From the NCBI RefSeq assembly GCF_004363295.1, contig NZ_SNYQ01000008.1:30216-94215 (forward strand): DNA of 64,000 bases, given 5' to 3'. The notes under the pieces were generated by a model, which was not told the DNA's origin, ran no database searches, and worked only from the letters and a program-made list of their open reading frames with translations. This DNA comes from Mesocricetibacter intestinalis. Its GTDB lineage: Bacteria > Pseudomonadota > Gammaproteobacteria > Enterobacterales > Pasteurellaceae. This document shows positions 19,378-27,369 of the stretch, piece by piece (within the stretch, counting starts at the first letter, position 1; every line of letters begins with the position of its first letter). The translations under genes were made by a program, and so were the position numbers.

Positions 19378-20373
19378 TTATTTGATTTCGTCTTCTTCCT
19401 GGCCTCCATTGATGCGAGGACGAATAACCTTACCTTTCTTCTCGGCGGCACGTACTAATGCGGCCTCTTCTTTCGCGCGCTCCCAGTAATCGGCTTCGTG
19501 CGGCGAATGTTCGGTTGCGGTAACGAACATTTCGGTAGCAAAGGCGGTACGCAGTTCCTTGGCAATATCTTCTTTCCAAGGCTGACGTAAAATCTGAGTG
19601 GTAATACGGCGGGTAACTCGAGTACCGGTACGCATAATCAGTTCGGCGATTTCCCAAGCACGCTTATAAGCGGCTTCGGTATCTTCACAGATTTCGTTTA
19701 CCATACCTAACTGCAATGCTTTACGTGCGGTAATAATTTCACCGGTTAATTCCGCATAAGCAAAACGTTTACGTCCCATTAATTCGCGCCATGCGATTTG
19801 AACACCATCGCCCGGCACCATATTGGTTCTGAAGTGCATTTCGGTTGTCCAAGCGTCTTCGGTAGCTAACGTAATATCGCTGAACAAGACTAAATCGGAA
19901 TGGAAGGTTGCGCCGGCCCACACACCGATGGTAGGAACTTCAAGATCAAAAATCTGACCTTCAATATCATTGGTACCATCATAATACTGGTAGTTATACA
20001 TACGCCAAGCAACGTCCGGGTCCGAAGCAAATTCGGTGGCCGGCTGCCATTCGCCTTCTTTATTAACGCGACCGATACCTTTAAAAGTATCAGGTCCTAT
20101 ACCACCCAAAATAATGACTTCGTTATCCGGATCACGTCCCGCCCAATCGAAGAATAAATGTAACCCTTGGTGCAATTGAGCTCCCCATTGAATCGGACCG
20201 CCGTTGGTATGCATACGGGCTTCAAGAATGCCGTTTTTACGTTTCATAATGAAACAGTCTTTTAGTTTTTCGGAATATTCCTCAAAAGGCATATGAGGAA
20301 TTGTGCCAAGTTCTTCATGAGACATTTCTTTACGTTTATCGTGATCGGATTCGTAATTTGCTTTAATAGTCAT
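19378..20373 (-). CDS. Crotonase-fold C-C hydrolase, 6-oxocamphor hydrolase-like
   Basis: Protein of 331 residues from the ATG at 20373 (AAGGAG upstream, good spacing; an upstream extension to 20445 lacks one). It has a crotonase fold. From about residue 29 it follows the 6-oxocamphor hydrolase pattern rather than true enoyl-CoA hydratases: PFEEYSEKL, MHTNGGP, EVIILGG, FDLEVPTIGV, FSDITLA, MVPGDGVQIAW, then LTGEIITARKALQLGMVNE. Residues corresponding by eye to the retro-Claisen catalytic set are kept: His55, His158, His180 and Asp189. The enoyl-hydratase Glu pair is not evident. It has about 28 extra N-terminal and about 40 extra C-terminal residues compared with that hydrolase. Expected reaction: hydrolytic cleavage of a cyclic beta-diketone to a keto acid, without CoA. 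It is the first gene of the operon, downstream of a LysR-type box. Confidence 0.82.
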   Translation of the reverse strand: MTIKANYESDHDKRKEMSHEELGTIPHMPFEEYSEKLKDCFIMKRKNGILEARMHTNGGPIQWGAQLHQGLHLFFDWAGRDPDNEVIILGGIGPDTFKGIGRVNKEGEWQPATEFASDPDVAWRMYNYQYYDGTNDIEGQIFDLEVPTIGVWAGATFHSDLVLFSDITLATEDAWTTEMHFRTNMVPGDGVQIAWRELMGRKRFAYAELTGEIITARKALQLGMVNEICEDTEAAYKRAWEIAELIMRTGTRVTRRITTQILRQPWKEDIAKELRTAFATEMFVTATEHSPHEADYWERAKEEAALVRAAEKKGKVIRPRINGGQEEDEIK

Positions 20374-20468
20374 AGGAAACTCCTTAATTAACAATGAGAT
20401 ACTTACACCAAAAGCGCGATTCTGTCTGCTCCGGTTGCCATTCATACTACAAGGCGCATCATGGCCGG

Positions 20469-20511
20469 TGAAATTCTTTTTATACTTTTCGTTATGTGAA
20501 ATATGTATAAC
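20469..20511 (-). promoter_or_regulatory. LysR-type regulatory element P1, upstream of the hydrolase operon
   Basis: GTTAT-N11-ATAAC (20491-20511) is a symmetric T-N11-A LysR box. The 13-mer TGAAATTCTTTTT begins at 20469, 22 bases before the box and 96 bases from the operon start codon. The same 13-mer and box with the same 22-base offset recur at 26166-26208. Possible minus-strand promoter: TTCACC (20472-20467) and TAGTAT (20449-20444), 17-base spacing. Confidence 0.7.
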
Positions 20512-20652
20512 CGCCCGCTTAAAAATATAAAGAGAGAAACGGAAATTTACGGCATAAAAAGAAAGATAAAGGTTGGATTTATCAACTCGCTTTTTCAGTG
20601 AAAAATGTTTAGACTGGTTGAACCTAACAGCTGTGATAAGGATTGGGAGTTT

Positions 20653-21606
20653 ATGAGAATACGCCTGTTACGCGAGTTTATTACACTGGCAGAAATGCTG
20701 AATTTTACTAAAGCGGCAAATAAGCTTTATATGACTCAACCGATCCTAAGCCGTCATATCAAAGAACTGGAAGATAAATTCGGTACGGAATTATTTGATC
20801 GCAGTACCCACCACGTAACCCTGACCTCTGCGGGAGAACTGCTTCTGCAGGAGGCGAAAAAAATCGTGCAACAATATGATGATTCCGTATTTCGGATCAA
20901 CACCTTTACCGGACAGAATAAAAATAAACTCTCCATTGTCTATCTGGGTGATGCCTTTTCCCATTTATTGGCCGATGTTTTAGGCGCCTTTAAACAAGTC
21001 TATCCGCATGTTAGTGTTTCCCATCGCGATACGGATCTGCTGGAAGCTTTTAACCTGTTAAAATCCAAGGAATATGATCTCGGCTTTGTCCTGCGTCCCG
21101 CTTTTATCGACAATTTGTCCGAAGAAATGCTCAAGGAAAAATCCAATTTTTGCACCCTTCCCTTCGCCAACGATCCCCTATGCGTGGCCTTTAATAAATC
21201 CCATCCGCTGGCGGGCTGCGAACATATTAGGCTACAGGATATCAGCCAATATCCGATAATCGTCGAAGATTTAAAGGAAACCCCTTGGGCTAAAATGTAT
21301 AGTACGGATTTTCTGCAAATGCAAAATCTCCCCTTTAGCATATATAAGGTATATCCGAATATTAAAACCTGCGCTTTCGAACTGGAACTGAATAATAATG
21401 TGGTGTTATTGCTGCCGAAACATAGACGTTTTATATTGGGCGCAAACAGTCGGTTAATGGTGCTGGAAGATGAACAAAAATACTCTTATGTGATGGAACT
21501 TATTTGGCACCCGCAAAACGGCAACCCTTATCTCCCCCGTTTTATTAAAAAATTTACCGAAATCATCAAAAACGGTGAATTGCCTTATTTACCCGATGAA
21601 TTCTAA
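20653..21606 (+). CDS. LysR-family regulator of the catabolic cluster
   Basis: DNA-binding regulator of 317 residues from the ATG at 20653 (GGGAG upstream; the frame opens at 20605). The N-terminal winged helix-turn-helix is typical: LREFITLAEMLNFTKAANKLYMTQPILSRHIKELEDKFGTELF in sense (residues 5-47), followed by TSAGELLL. The C-terminal co-inducer-binding domain begins near residue 90 (KLSIVYLGDAFSHLL). It is divergent from the hydrolase operon and convergent with the thiolase of the second operon, thus in the middle of the cluster. Identical LysR-type elements in both promoters make it the probable activator for both. The inducer would be a pathway substrate or intermediate. Confidence 0.9.
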   Translation: MRIRLLREFITLAEMLNFTKAANKLYMTQPILSRHIKELEDKFGTELFDRSTHHVTLTSAGELLLQEAKKIVQQYDDSVFRINTFTGQNKNKLSIVYLGDAFSHLLADVLGAFKQVYPHVSVSHRDTDLLEAFNLLKSKEYDLGFVLRPAFIDNLSEEMLKEKSNFCTLPFANDPLCVAFNKSHPLAGCEHIRLQDISQYPIIVEDLKETPWAKMYSTDFLQMQNLPFSIYKVYPNIKTCAFELELNNNVVLLLPKHRRFILGANSRLMVLEDEQKYSYVMELIWHPQNGNPYLPRFIKKFTEIIKNGELPYLPDEF

Positions 21607-21635
21607 TAGGTATCCTCCGCCGAGGAGGATACCTA
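21607..21635. terminator. Hairpin between convergent lysR-type and thiolase genes
   Basis: TAGGTATCCTCC (21607-21618) pairs with 21624-21635 in a perfect 12-bp stem with a 5-base loop. Neither strand has a strong T tract, so termination would rely on the stem alone. It lies between the two stop codons. Confidence 0.55.
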
Positions 21636-21650
21636 TAACAGTATGCTAAT

Positions 21651-22817
21651 TTAAATACGTTCCAGCAGGGCGGAGAAACCTTGTCCGCCGCCGGCACAGA
21701 AGGTAATCAAACCGCTGGAGAGATCGCGGCGCTCAAGCTCATACACCAGTTTTGCCGCCAGAATACCGCCAGTCCCTGCCAATGGATGGCCCAAGGCTAG
21801 GGCGCCGCCGTTCACATTCAGTTTTTGCGTATCCATATTCAGCTCGCGAATACAGGCCAATGACTGTGCGGCAAAGGCTTCGTTCATTTCAATCAAATCA
21901 ATATCCGACAGATTCATACCGAGTTTTTTCAGCAGTTTCCGAGTCGCATATACCGGCCCGATTCCCATAATTGAGGGATCAACCCCGACAGAAGCGAAAC
22001 CGCTGAATTTCGCCCAGATTTTTAATCCCAGCGCTTGCGCTTTCTTGCGTTCCATCACCACCACCGCGCCGGAACCGTCGCTCATCGGCGAACTATTACC
22101 GGCGGTAACTATACCGTCCCGTTCGAATGCCGGCGGCAGTTTTGCCAAAGACTGTAAATTACAGTCCGGACGTAAAGGCTCATCAAGGGTAATCAGGGTT
22201 TCGTTCCCTTTACGATCCTTAACGCTGACCGGAACAATCTGCTGATCAAAATACCCATTTTGCCAGGCCTTCGCCGCTTTTTGATGGCTTTCTAAGGCAA
22301 ACTGATCGCATTCTTCACGGGTTAAATGATACTTACGCGCTAAATTTTCCGCCGTAATTCCCATCGGCATATCCATTTCTTTCGGTGCAGAAATAGGTAC
22401 CACCCAGGAAGGCGGACGCGGCTGGTAGGCCGCCGTCGGTTTTTCCATAATATAGCAGCGGTTAGAATCGCTCTCTACCCCGCCGGCAACGATAACATCA
22501 CCGTATCCGGCCTGAATTAGGGCGGCGGCATAGGCAATGGCGTTAATCCCCGAGGCGCATTGCCGATTTATGGTAATACCGGGGACAGAAATGGGTAAAC
22601 CGGCAGCCAGCCCGATGACCCGGGCGATGTTCACGCAATCCGTATTTAATAGATTACCGAAAATAATTTCATCAATTTCATTTGGATCAATTCCCGCCCG
22701 TTTTACCGCCTCTTTCACCGTTAAGGTACCGAGCTGCCAGGCCGGTACCGAAGCCAAACAGCCCCTCGCCTTACCGACCGGTGTTCTTACCGCGGAAACA
22801 ATTACCGCTTCACGCAT
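21651..22817 (-). CDS. Second thiolase of the catabolic cluster
   Basis: Thiolase-family acyltransferase of 388 residues. The nucleophile Cys87 is in [26 protein letters not shown] and the second catalytic Cys in CAGGGQG are present. Compared with the thiolase at 16081-17256 it has a longer middle segment (CYIMEKPTAAYQPRPPSWVVPIS, about residues 138-160), so the acyl-CoA substrate may differ from acetoacetyl-CoA. It is the last gene of the leftward operon that starts with the beta-keto acid cleavage enzyme. A 96-base gap containing a hairpin and an uptake signal separates it from the CoA transferase genes. Confidence 0.92.
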   Translation of the reverse strand: MREAVIVSAVRTPVGKARGCLASVPAWQLGTLTVKEAVKRAGIDPNEIDEIIFGNLLNTDCVNIARVIGLAAGLPISVPGITINRQCASGINAIAYAAALIQAGYGDVIVAGGVESDSNRCYIMEKPTAAYQPRPPSWVVPISAPKEMDMPMGITAENLARKYHLTREECDQFALESHQKAAKAWQNGYFDQQIVPVSVKDRKGNETLITLDEPLRPDCNLQSLAKLPPAFERDGIVTAGNSSPMSDGSGAVVVMERKKAQALGLKIWAKFSGFASVGVDPSIMGIGPVYATRKLLKKLGMNLSDIDLIEMNEAFAAQSLACIRELNMDTQKLNVNGGALALGHPLAGTGGILAAKLVYELERRDLSSGLITFCAGGGQGFSALLERI

Positions 22818-22840
22818 AATAAATACTCCTCTATTGATTT

Positions 22841-22866
22841 ATCCTTCGCCGCTGCGAAGGATTTTT
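22841..22866. other. Hairpin between CoA-transferase and thiolase genes
   Basis: ATCCTTCGC (22841-22849) pairs with GCGAAGGAT (22854-22862) around CGCT, followed by TTTT only on the plus strand. On the operon's own strand there is no T tract, so it is more likely an mRNA-processing or stability structure. Confidence 0.5.
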
Positions 22867-22901
22867 AGCGTCTTTCGCCTAAAAAAACTTGCGTTTTTTT
22901 G

Positions 22902-22911
22902 ACCGCACTTT
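22902..22911 (-). repeat. DNA uptake signal sequence (USS)
   Basis: ACCGCACTTT immediately before the stop codon of the CoA-transferase B subunit gene. Confidence 0.85.
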
Positions 22912-22913
22912 GA

Positions 22914-23543
22914 TCAACTTTCAAAAATCAGCGGTGCATCGGTACGCGCAATAACCTCTTCTTGAGTAACGCCCGGAAACATTTCTTTCACCACAATGCC
23001 TGCAGGCGTAATCTCAAATACGCCGAGTTCCGTAACTATGGTATCCACCACTTTATAACCGGTAAGCGGCCAAGTGCAGGTTTTCAAAATTTTCGCCGCT
23101 CCGTTTTTAGCATTATGCTCCATAGCAACAATCACCCGTTTAGCGCCGGATACCAAGTCCATGGCGCCGCCCATTCCCATAATGCGTCCGCCCGGAATAC
23201 TCCAATTGGCGATACTGCCTTCGGAATCCACTTGTAAAGCACCCAGTACCACGGCTGTTAACTTACCGCTACGTACCAGTGCAAATGCGCCGGCGCTGTC
23301 GGAAACCGATGCGCCCGGCAATAAAGTAACAATCTGGCCGCCCGCATTCACATAATCGGGTTCCTCCTCGCCGGGCTGCGGTGAACCGCCATACCCCAAA
23401 AGACCGTTTTCCGCATGCAGTTGTACGCCGTCAACAATATAATTACGGACAAGACCGGGAATACCGATACCTAAATTAACTACATCGCCGGCCTGAAAAA
23501 AACTGGCAATTTTTTCTGCGATAAGCGCTTTTGCATCGGACAT
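22914..23543 (-). CDS. 3-oxoacid CoA-transferase, subunit B
   Basis: Beta subunit of a family I CoA transferase (AtoA/ScoB/PcaJ type), about 209 residues. The catalytic Glu that carries the CoA thioester is in the HAENGLLGYG motif (about residue 45). GAGSAFALVR-like and GGAMDLVSGAK segments follow. The upstream ATG at 23549 overlaps the subunit A stop (ATGA), but AGGAG is only two bases before it. The ATG at 23543 has AGGAG at ideal distance, so I chose that one. With subunit A it would transfer CoA from acetyl- or succinyl-CoA to acetoacetate, preparing it for thiolase. Confidence 0.92.
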   Translation of the reverse strand: MSDAKALIAEKIASFFQAGDVVNLGIGIPGLVRNYIVDGVQLHAENGLLGYGGSPQPGEEEPDYVNAGGQIVTLLPGASVSDSAGAFALVRSGKLTAVVLGALQVDSEGSIANWSIPGGRIMGMGGAMDLVSGAKRVIVAMEHNAKNGAAKILKTCTWPLTGYKVVDTIVTELGVFEITPAGIVVKEMFPGVTQEEVIARTDAPLIFES

Positions 23544-23545
23544 AA

Positions 23546-24208
23546 TCATTGCTCCTCATTACTTAAAATCATATCGACGAAAACACCCGGTGTAATCACC
23601 GCTTCAGGATCCAGCTCACCCACTTCAACGATTTCATCTGCTTGGACAATAACTAAATCCGCCGCCATCGCCATAGCCGGGTTAAAATTACGTGCGGCGC
23701 CCTTATACACAAGATTTCCCGCTTTATCCGCCTTGGCGGCACGAATCAGTGCGATTTCGGCACGAAACGGCGGCTCGAAAATATAGGCTTGCCCCTCCAC
23801 TTCGATAATCCGACGTCCCTCCTGAGCCACGGTGCCTAGGCCGGTTTTAGTCAGCACGCCGCCCAAACCCGCACCGCCGGCGCGAATTTTTTCCACCAGC
23901 GTGCCTTGAGGATAGAGATTGACAGTCAGAATGCCGCGGTTAATAAGCTCGGTAACATAAGGATTCATGCCGATATGGGAATGATGGGCTTTAGTCACTA
24001 AATGCGCATCATAGAGTTTACCGAGCGCTACGCCGGGATCCCCGGCGTCGTTGGCGATAACCTCTAAATTTTTGCACCCTTTTTCAACAATAATGTCCAC
24101 CAATCTGTCGGCACAACCCCGGCAGGCAAAAATCCCTGCCATCAGCTTCATGCCATCATGAAATTTTTCTGCAATTTCCGCTTTTGAATAAATTTTATTT
24201 TTCACCAT
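23546..24208 (-). CDS. 3-oxoacid CoA-transferase, subunit A
   Basis: Alpha subunit (AtoD/ScoA/PcaI type), 220 residues from the ATG at 24208 (GGAGG upstream). Characteristic segments are GIFACRGCADRLVD, VIANDAGDPGVALGKL, GMNPYVTELINRG, YPQGTLVEKIRAGGAGLGGVLTKTGLGT and the end region ALIRAAKADKAGNLVYKGAARNFNPAMA. The usual family glycine-rich 'GGF' in the N-terminal motif is replaced by GIFACRG, which is a small deviation. It overlaps or abuts subunit B and follows the outer-membrane channel gene by 46 bases. Substrate is inferred as acetoacetate from its neighbours: the beta-keto acid cleavage enzyme and thiolases. Confidence 0.92.
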   Translation of the reverse strand: MVKNKIYSKAEIAEKFHDGMKLMAGIFACRGCADRLVDIIVEKGCKNLEVIANDAGDPGVALGKLYDAHLVTKAHHSHIGMNPYVTELINRGILTVNLYPQGTLVEKIRAGGAGLGGVLTKTGLGTVAQEGRRIIEVEGQAYIFEPPFRAEIALIRAAKADKAGNLVYKGAARNFNPAMAMAADLVIVQADEIVEVGELDPEAVITPGVFVDMILSNEEQ

Positions 24209-24254
24209 AGGGCTGTTTCCTCCGTTATATACTGAGCTAATTTCCATTATCCGG

Positions 24255-25175
24255 TTAGAGCGGGATGGCAACACCTAAGTGCAAGAAACGCATTTTCGGA
24301 TCGTTTTCCGAATGTACGGAAGCCAGGAAACGGGCGCTCAGAGAAAAAGAACCGAAATCATAACCGACCATCGGCCCGAACATCACATGCTCGATACGAT
24401 TGCCCCTCGAATGCAGCCCTTCAACCCTAACGCCGGCTTTTTTATCGTCGCTAAACTGTTTGGTCCAGTTACCGATAAGGCCGAGCGTCCATTTATCGAT
24501 TTTTTTAGTGGCGGTCAGATCCAGATAATAGGTATTGCCCGAACGATAGTCGGTTTTCTTGTTTTTGCCGTTGAAATCAAAGGTATTATTAATCGTAAAA
24601 GCCCAGTCGTTGCGGAAATAGGTCAGGGCAAGGTTCGGCTGCAAGGTGTAATAGCGATTAGCCAGATTTTCCGGCGTATTGCTACACCCTTCGTCATTAC
24701 AGAGGGTGGCGTGCTTACCGTTTTTAAACACAAAAGCGGTTCCCGCCCCCAAATGGAAGCCTTCGCCTAAATTCCAAGACAATAACAGCGGGATAATACT
24801 GGTACTCATCAACCCATGGTTGGAATATTTCGCCGTACCGCCCGGGGTGGAAATTTCGGTATGAGCTATTTTATAGGGCTGAGCTATTCCTACGGCATAA
24901 TTAGCACCTAGGACTTTATAGGGGGTCGACCATAATAAAGTGGCAACCATACTGACGTTGCTCGGTTTAATTCTGACATACGGGGAATTTAGGGTTCCCC
25001 ATTCATAATTTACATCATAGCCGAAATAAACCCCTTCCGGCGGCAATGCACCGGCATGATTACCCGTCGGCGCTCCGGGTTGCAAAGGCGACACCCCTTC
25101 CGCCGCCTGAGCGGATTGAATGCCGGAAAAAAGTATTGCGGTTAAAGGTAAGGTACGACTGAGTTTTTTTAACAT
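24255..25175 (-). CDS. Outer-membrane channel, MetA-pathway/phenol-degradation family
   Basis: Secreted beta-barrel-like protein of 306 residues. The start at 25175 (MLKKLSRTL, GAGGAA 8 bases upstream) gives a clean signal peptide with cleavage after AQA near residue 24; upstream ATGs lack a ribosome site. The mature part has alternating amphipathic strands (YFGYDVNYEWGTL, GFHLGAGTAFVFKNG, TYYLDLTATKKIDKWTLGLIGNW) and ends with an aromatic/hydrophobic strand (RFLHLGVAIPL). This is the pattern I associate with the 'MetA-pathway of phenol degradation' family (SphA-like), often found in clusters degrading aromatic or alicyclic compounds. Expected role: passage of the pathway substrate across the outer membrane. 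It contains one short cysteine pair (LCNDEGC), perhaps in an external loop. Confidence 0.8.
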   Translation of the reverse strand: MLKKLSRTLPLTAILFSGIQSAQAAEGVSPLQPGAPTGNHAGALPPEGVYFGYDVNYEWGTLNSPYVRIKPSNVSMVATLLWSTPYKVLGANYAVGIAQPYKIAHTEISTPGGTAKYSNHGLMSTSIIPLLLSWNLGEGFHLGAGTAFVFKNGKHATLCNDEGCSNTPENLANRYYTLQPNLALTYFRNDWAFTINNTFDFNGKNKKTDYRSGNTYYLDLTATKKIDKWTLGLIGNWTKQFSDDKKAGVRVEGLHSRGNRIEHVMFGPMVGYDFGSFSLSARFLASVHSENDPKMRFLHLGVAIPL

Positions 25176-25237
25176 ATGAAGGTTCCTCATATTGATATTC
25201 TCTGAGCCGAACGGCAAAAGAAGAAAATTTCTTCCTA

Positions 25238-26062
25238 TCAGCGCATCTTTAATCCCAGAATTTGTCTGGCTTCATTTGGGGTTGCTACCGCTTTATCCGC
25301 TTCATGAATAATACGGACCGCACGTTCCACTAACATTTGATTGGTTGCATGCACGCCTTTTTTGTAATAAACATTATCTTCCAGACCTACTCGGATATTT
25401 CCGCCCATGGCCAATGAAGTCAACATCACCGGCAAATGCGCCCGGCCGATACCGAAAGCGCCCCAAGTGGAACCCTCCGGCAGCAGACTTTTTAGGTAAA
25501 CCAGATCTTCCACGGTAGCCATGGCGCCGCCGAGTACTCCTAGCACCAGCTGAAAATGCAAGGGTGCTTTCAAAAAGCCTTTTTCCAGATAATATTTACA
25601 GCAATGAATCATACCGCTGTCAAAAATCTCCAATTCCGGTTTAATTCCCAGCTCCAGCATCACCGAACCTAATTTGGATAAAAACTGCGGCGAGTTAACA
25701 AAAACGCCGCCCGGCATCCAGTTAAAAGAACCGGCGTCAAAGGAGGCGATTTCCGGTTGCACATAAGCAAGATGTTCCATACGCTGTTCATCTGTAGCCC
25801 GATGATCACCGGCTGTAGTTACATTAATCACCACATCGCATTTATCTTTAATCCGATCAATGGTCTCTTTAAATTTATGCTTATCCATGGTGCCTAAACC
25901 CTGATCGTCGCGCATATGCAAATGCACCACGGAAGCACCGGCTTTCCAGCACTTATAAGCGTCTTCCGCAATTTCCTGCGGGGTGATAGGAATATAAGGC
26001 GCGATCTCTTTAGGGGTTACCGCACCTGTTAGTGCCGCGGTCAGAATAACTTTATTATTCAT
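25238..26062 (-). CDS. Beta-keto acid cleavage enzyme (BKACE/DUF849, Kce-like)
   Basis: TIM-barrel zinc enzyme of 274 residues. Family members condense a beta-keto acid with acetyl-CoA to give acetoacetate and a new acyl-CoA. Metal ligands His47 and His49 are in VVHLHMRDD and Glu228 is in VGLEDN. The catalytic Arg224 and Asp229 of the Kce mechanism are also in place. The glycine-rich segment TWGAFGIGR and the NVTTAG motif fit the family. It heads the leftward operon BKACE - channel - CoA transferase A/B - thiolase, behind a LysR-type element. In carnitine, lysine and related pathways such enzymes act with a CoA transferase and thiolase, as here. The substrate could be 3,5-dioxohexanoate or another beta-keto acid released by the crotonase-like hydrolase; that part is inference. 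Confidence 0.9.
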   Translation of the reverse strand: MNNKVILTAALTGAVTPKEIAPYIPITPQEIAEDAYKCWKAGASVVHLHMRDDQGLGTMDKHKFKETIDRIKDKCDVVINVTTAGDHRATDEQRMEHLAYVQPEIASFDAGSFNWMPGGVFVNSPQFLSKLGSVMLELGIKPELEIFDSGMIHCCKYYLEKGFLKAPLHFQLVLGVLGGAMATVEDLVYLKSLLPEGSTWGAFGIGRAHLPVMLTSLAMGGNIRVGLEDNVYYKKGVHATNQMLVERAVRIIHEADKAVATPNEARQILGLKMR

Positions 26063-26165
26063 AATCTTTACCTCATCTTATTGGGCGGGGATATCATGCT
26101 TAAAGGATAGTCGGAGTCGACGCCCCGTTACTGTGGAAAAATGTAGCACTCGCTCACTGCAGGAT

Positions 26166-26208
26166 TGAAATTCTTTTTTATTTTTTAGTTATACGTTTTT
26201 CGTATAAA
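26166..26208 (-). promoter_or_regulatory. LysR-type regulatory element P2, upstream of the BKACE operon
   Basis: TGAAATTCTTTTT starts at 26166 and GTTAT-N11-ATAAA at 26188, the same 22-base offset as in element P1 (20469-20511). The inner part TTATACG-TTTTT-CGTATAA (26189-26207) is a perfect inverted repeat. The 13-mer lies 104 bases upstream of the BKACE start. Confidence 0.7.
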
Positions 26209-26294
26209 TAACTCAGCGCGCCGATTTTACCTTTCGCCATAGTCGGCGTTTTAGCTTATAATTCAAACTATTCGGAAGAATTGAGGAAAATTGC

Positions 26295-27362
26295 ATGATT
26301 GAAATGCTGAAAAACTGGTACGCCCGTCGCTTCAGCGACCCGCAAGCAATGGGATTGGCGGCCATATTATTATTCTGCTTTATCGTTATTTATTTTTTCA
26401 GCTGGCTGCTCGCCCCTTTGCTGATTGCCATTGTGCTGGCCTATCTGTTGGAAATGCCGGTAAAATTTCTAACACAGCGAATAGGTCTGCCGCGCCTGTT
26501 ATCCATTATGCTGGTACTGGGTACCTTTGTCGGTATTACCCTATTTATCGTGTTTGTACTGGTACCTAATCTGGTAACCCAAACCATTAATCTGTTCGGT
26601 GATTTACCGAATATGTTCAACGGTTTGCACGACTGGATGCTTTCCCTGCCGGAAGACTATCCCGAACTGGTGGATTATCAGATGATCGGCAGCATTTTTA
26701 ACACCGGCCGGGAAAAAATTCTGGCCTTCGGCGAGTCCGCAGTGAAATATTCTCTGGCCTCTTTAATGAATCTGGTAACCATAGGGATCTATGCCTTTTT
26801 AGTTCCCCTGATGATTTTCTTCCTAATTAAAGACAAACAGGAATTAATGAGCGGTTTTAGCCGTTTTCTGCCGCGCAATCGCACCCTGGCCTCGAAAGTA
26901 TGGAAAGAAATGGAATTGCAAATCGCCAATTATATTCGCGGTAAATTACTGGAAATTCTTATTGTCGGCGTAATCACCTATGTCATCTTTCTGTTCTTCG
27001 GGCTGCGCTATCCGCTGTTATTATCCGTCGCCGTCGGTTTCTCGGTACTGGTACCCTATATAGGTGCGGTATTGGTTACCATTCCCGTCGCACTGGTGGC
27101 GGTTTTTCAATTCGGCATCAGCCCGACTTTTTGGTATTTGATGCTGGCCTTTGTTATCAGCCAGTTGCTAGACGGTAACCTGCTGGTTCCTTTCCTATTC
27201 TCCGAAGCGGTTAATCTGCACCCGCTGATTATTATTGTCGCCGTACTGATTTTCGGCGGTTTATGGGGATTCTGGGGCGTATTTTTTGCAATTCCTCTGG
27301 CCACGCTGGTGAAAGCCGTAGTCAATGCCTGGCCGTCAAACGAAGAAATCAGCGTTAAATAA
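26295..27362 (+). CDS. perM: PerM/AI-2E-family permease
   Basis: Inner-membrane protein of 355 residues with about eight membrane segments. It aligns by eye with E. coli PerM (YfgO) over its full length: [38 protein letters not shown]-type [52 protein letters not shown] and [22 protein letters not shown]. The AI-2 exporter family name comes from a paralogue; the transported substrate of PerM is not established. The start ATG at 26295 matches E. coli. The small membrane protein gene follows 7 bases later, so they are co-transcribed. Confidence 0.93.
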   Translation: MIEMLKNWYARRFSDPQAMGLAAILLFCFIVIYFFSWLLAPLLIAIVLAYLLEMPVKFLTQRIGLPRLLSIMLVLGTFVGITLFIVFVLVPNLVTQTINLFGDLPNMFNGLHDWMLSLPEDYPELVDYQMIGSIFNTGREKILAFGESAVKYSLASLMNLVTIGIYAFLVPLMIFFLIKDKQELMSGFSRFLPRNRTLASKVWKEMELQIANYIRGKLLEILIVGVITYVIFLFFGLRYPLLLSVAVGFSVLVPYIGAVLVTIPVALVAVFQFGISPTFWYLMLAFVISQLLDGNLLVPFLFSEAVNLHPLIIIVAVLIFGGLWGFWGVFFAIPLATLVKAVVNAWPSNEEISVK

Positions 27363-27369
27363 GGAGTTT

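Noticed and set aside
24279..24770. 163-residue plus-strand frame opposite the outer-membrane channel gene
   Set aside because: It is antisense to a well-supported secreted protein gene and has no ribosome site or family pattern.
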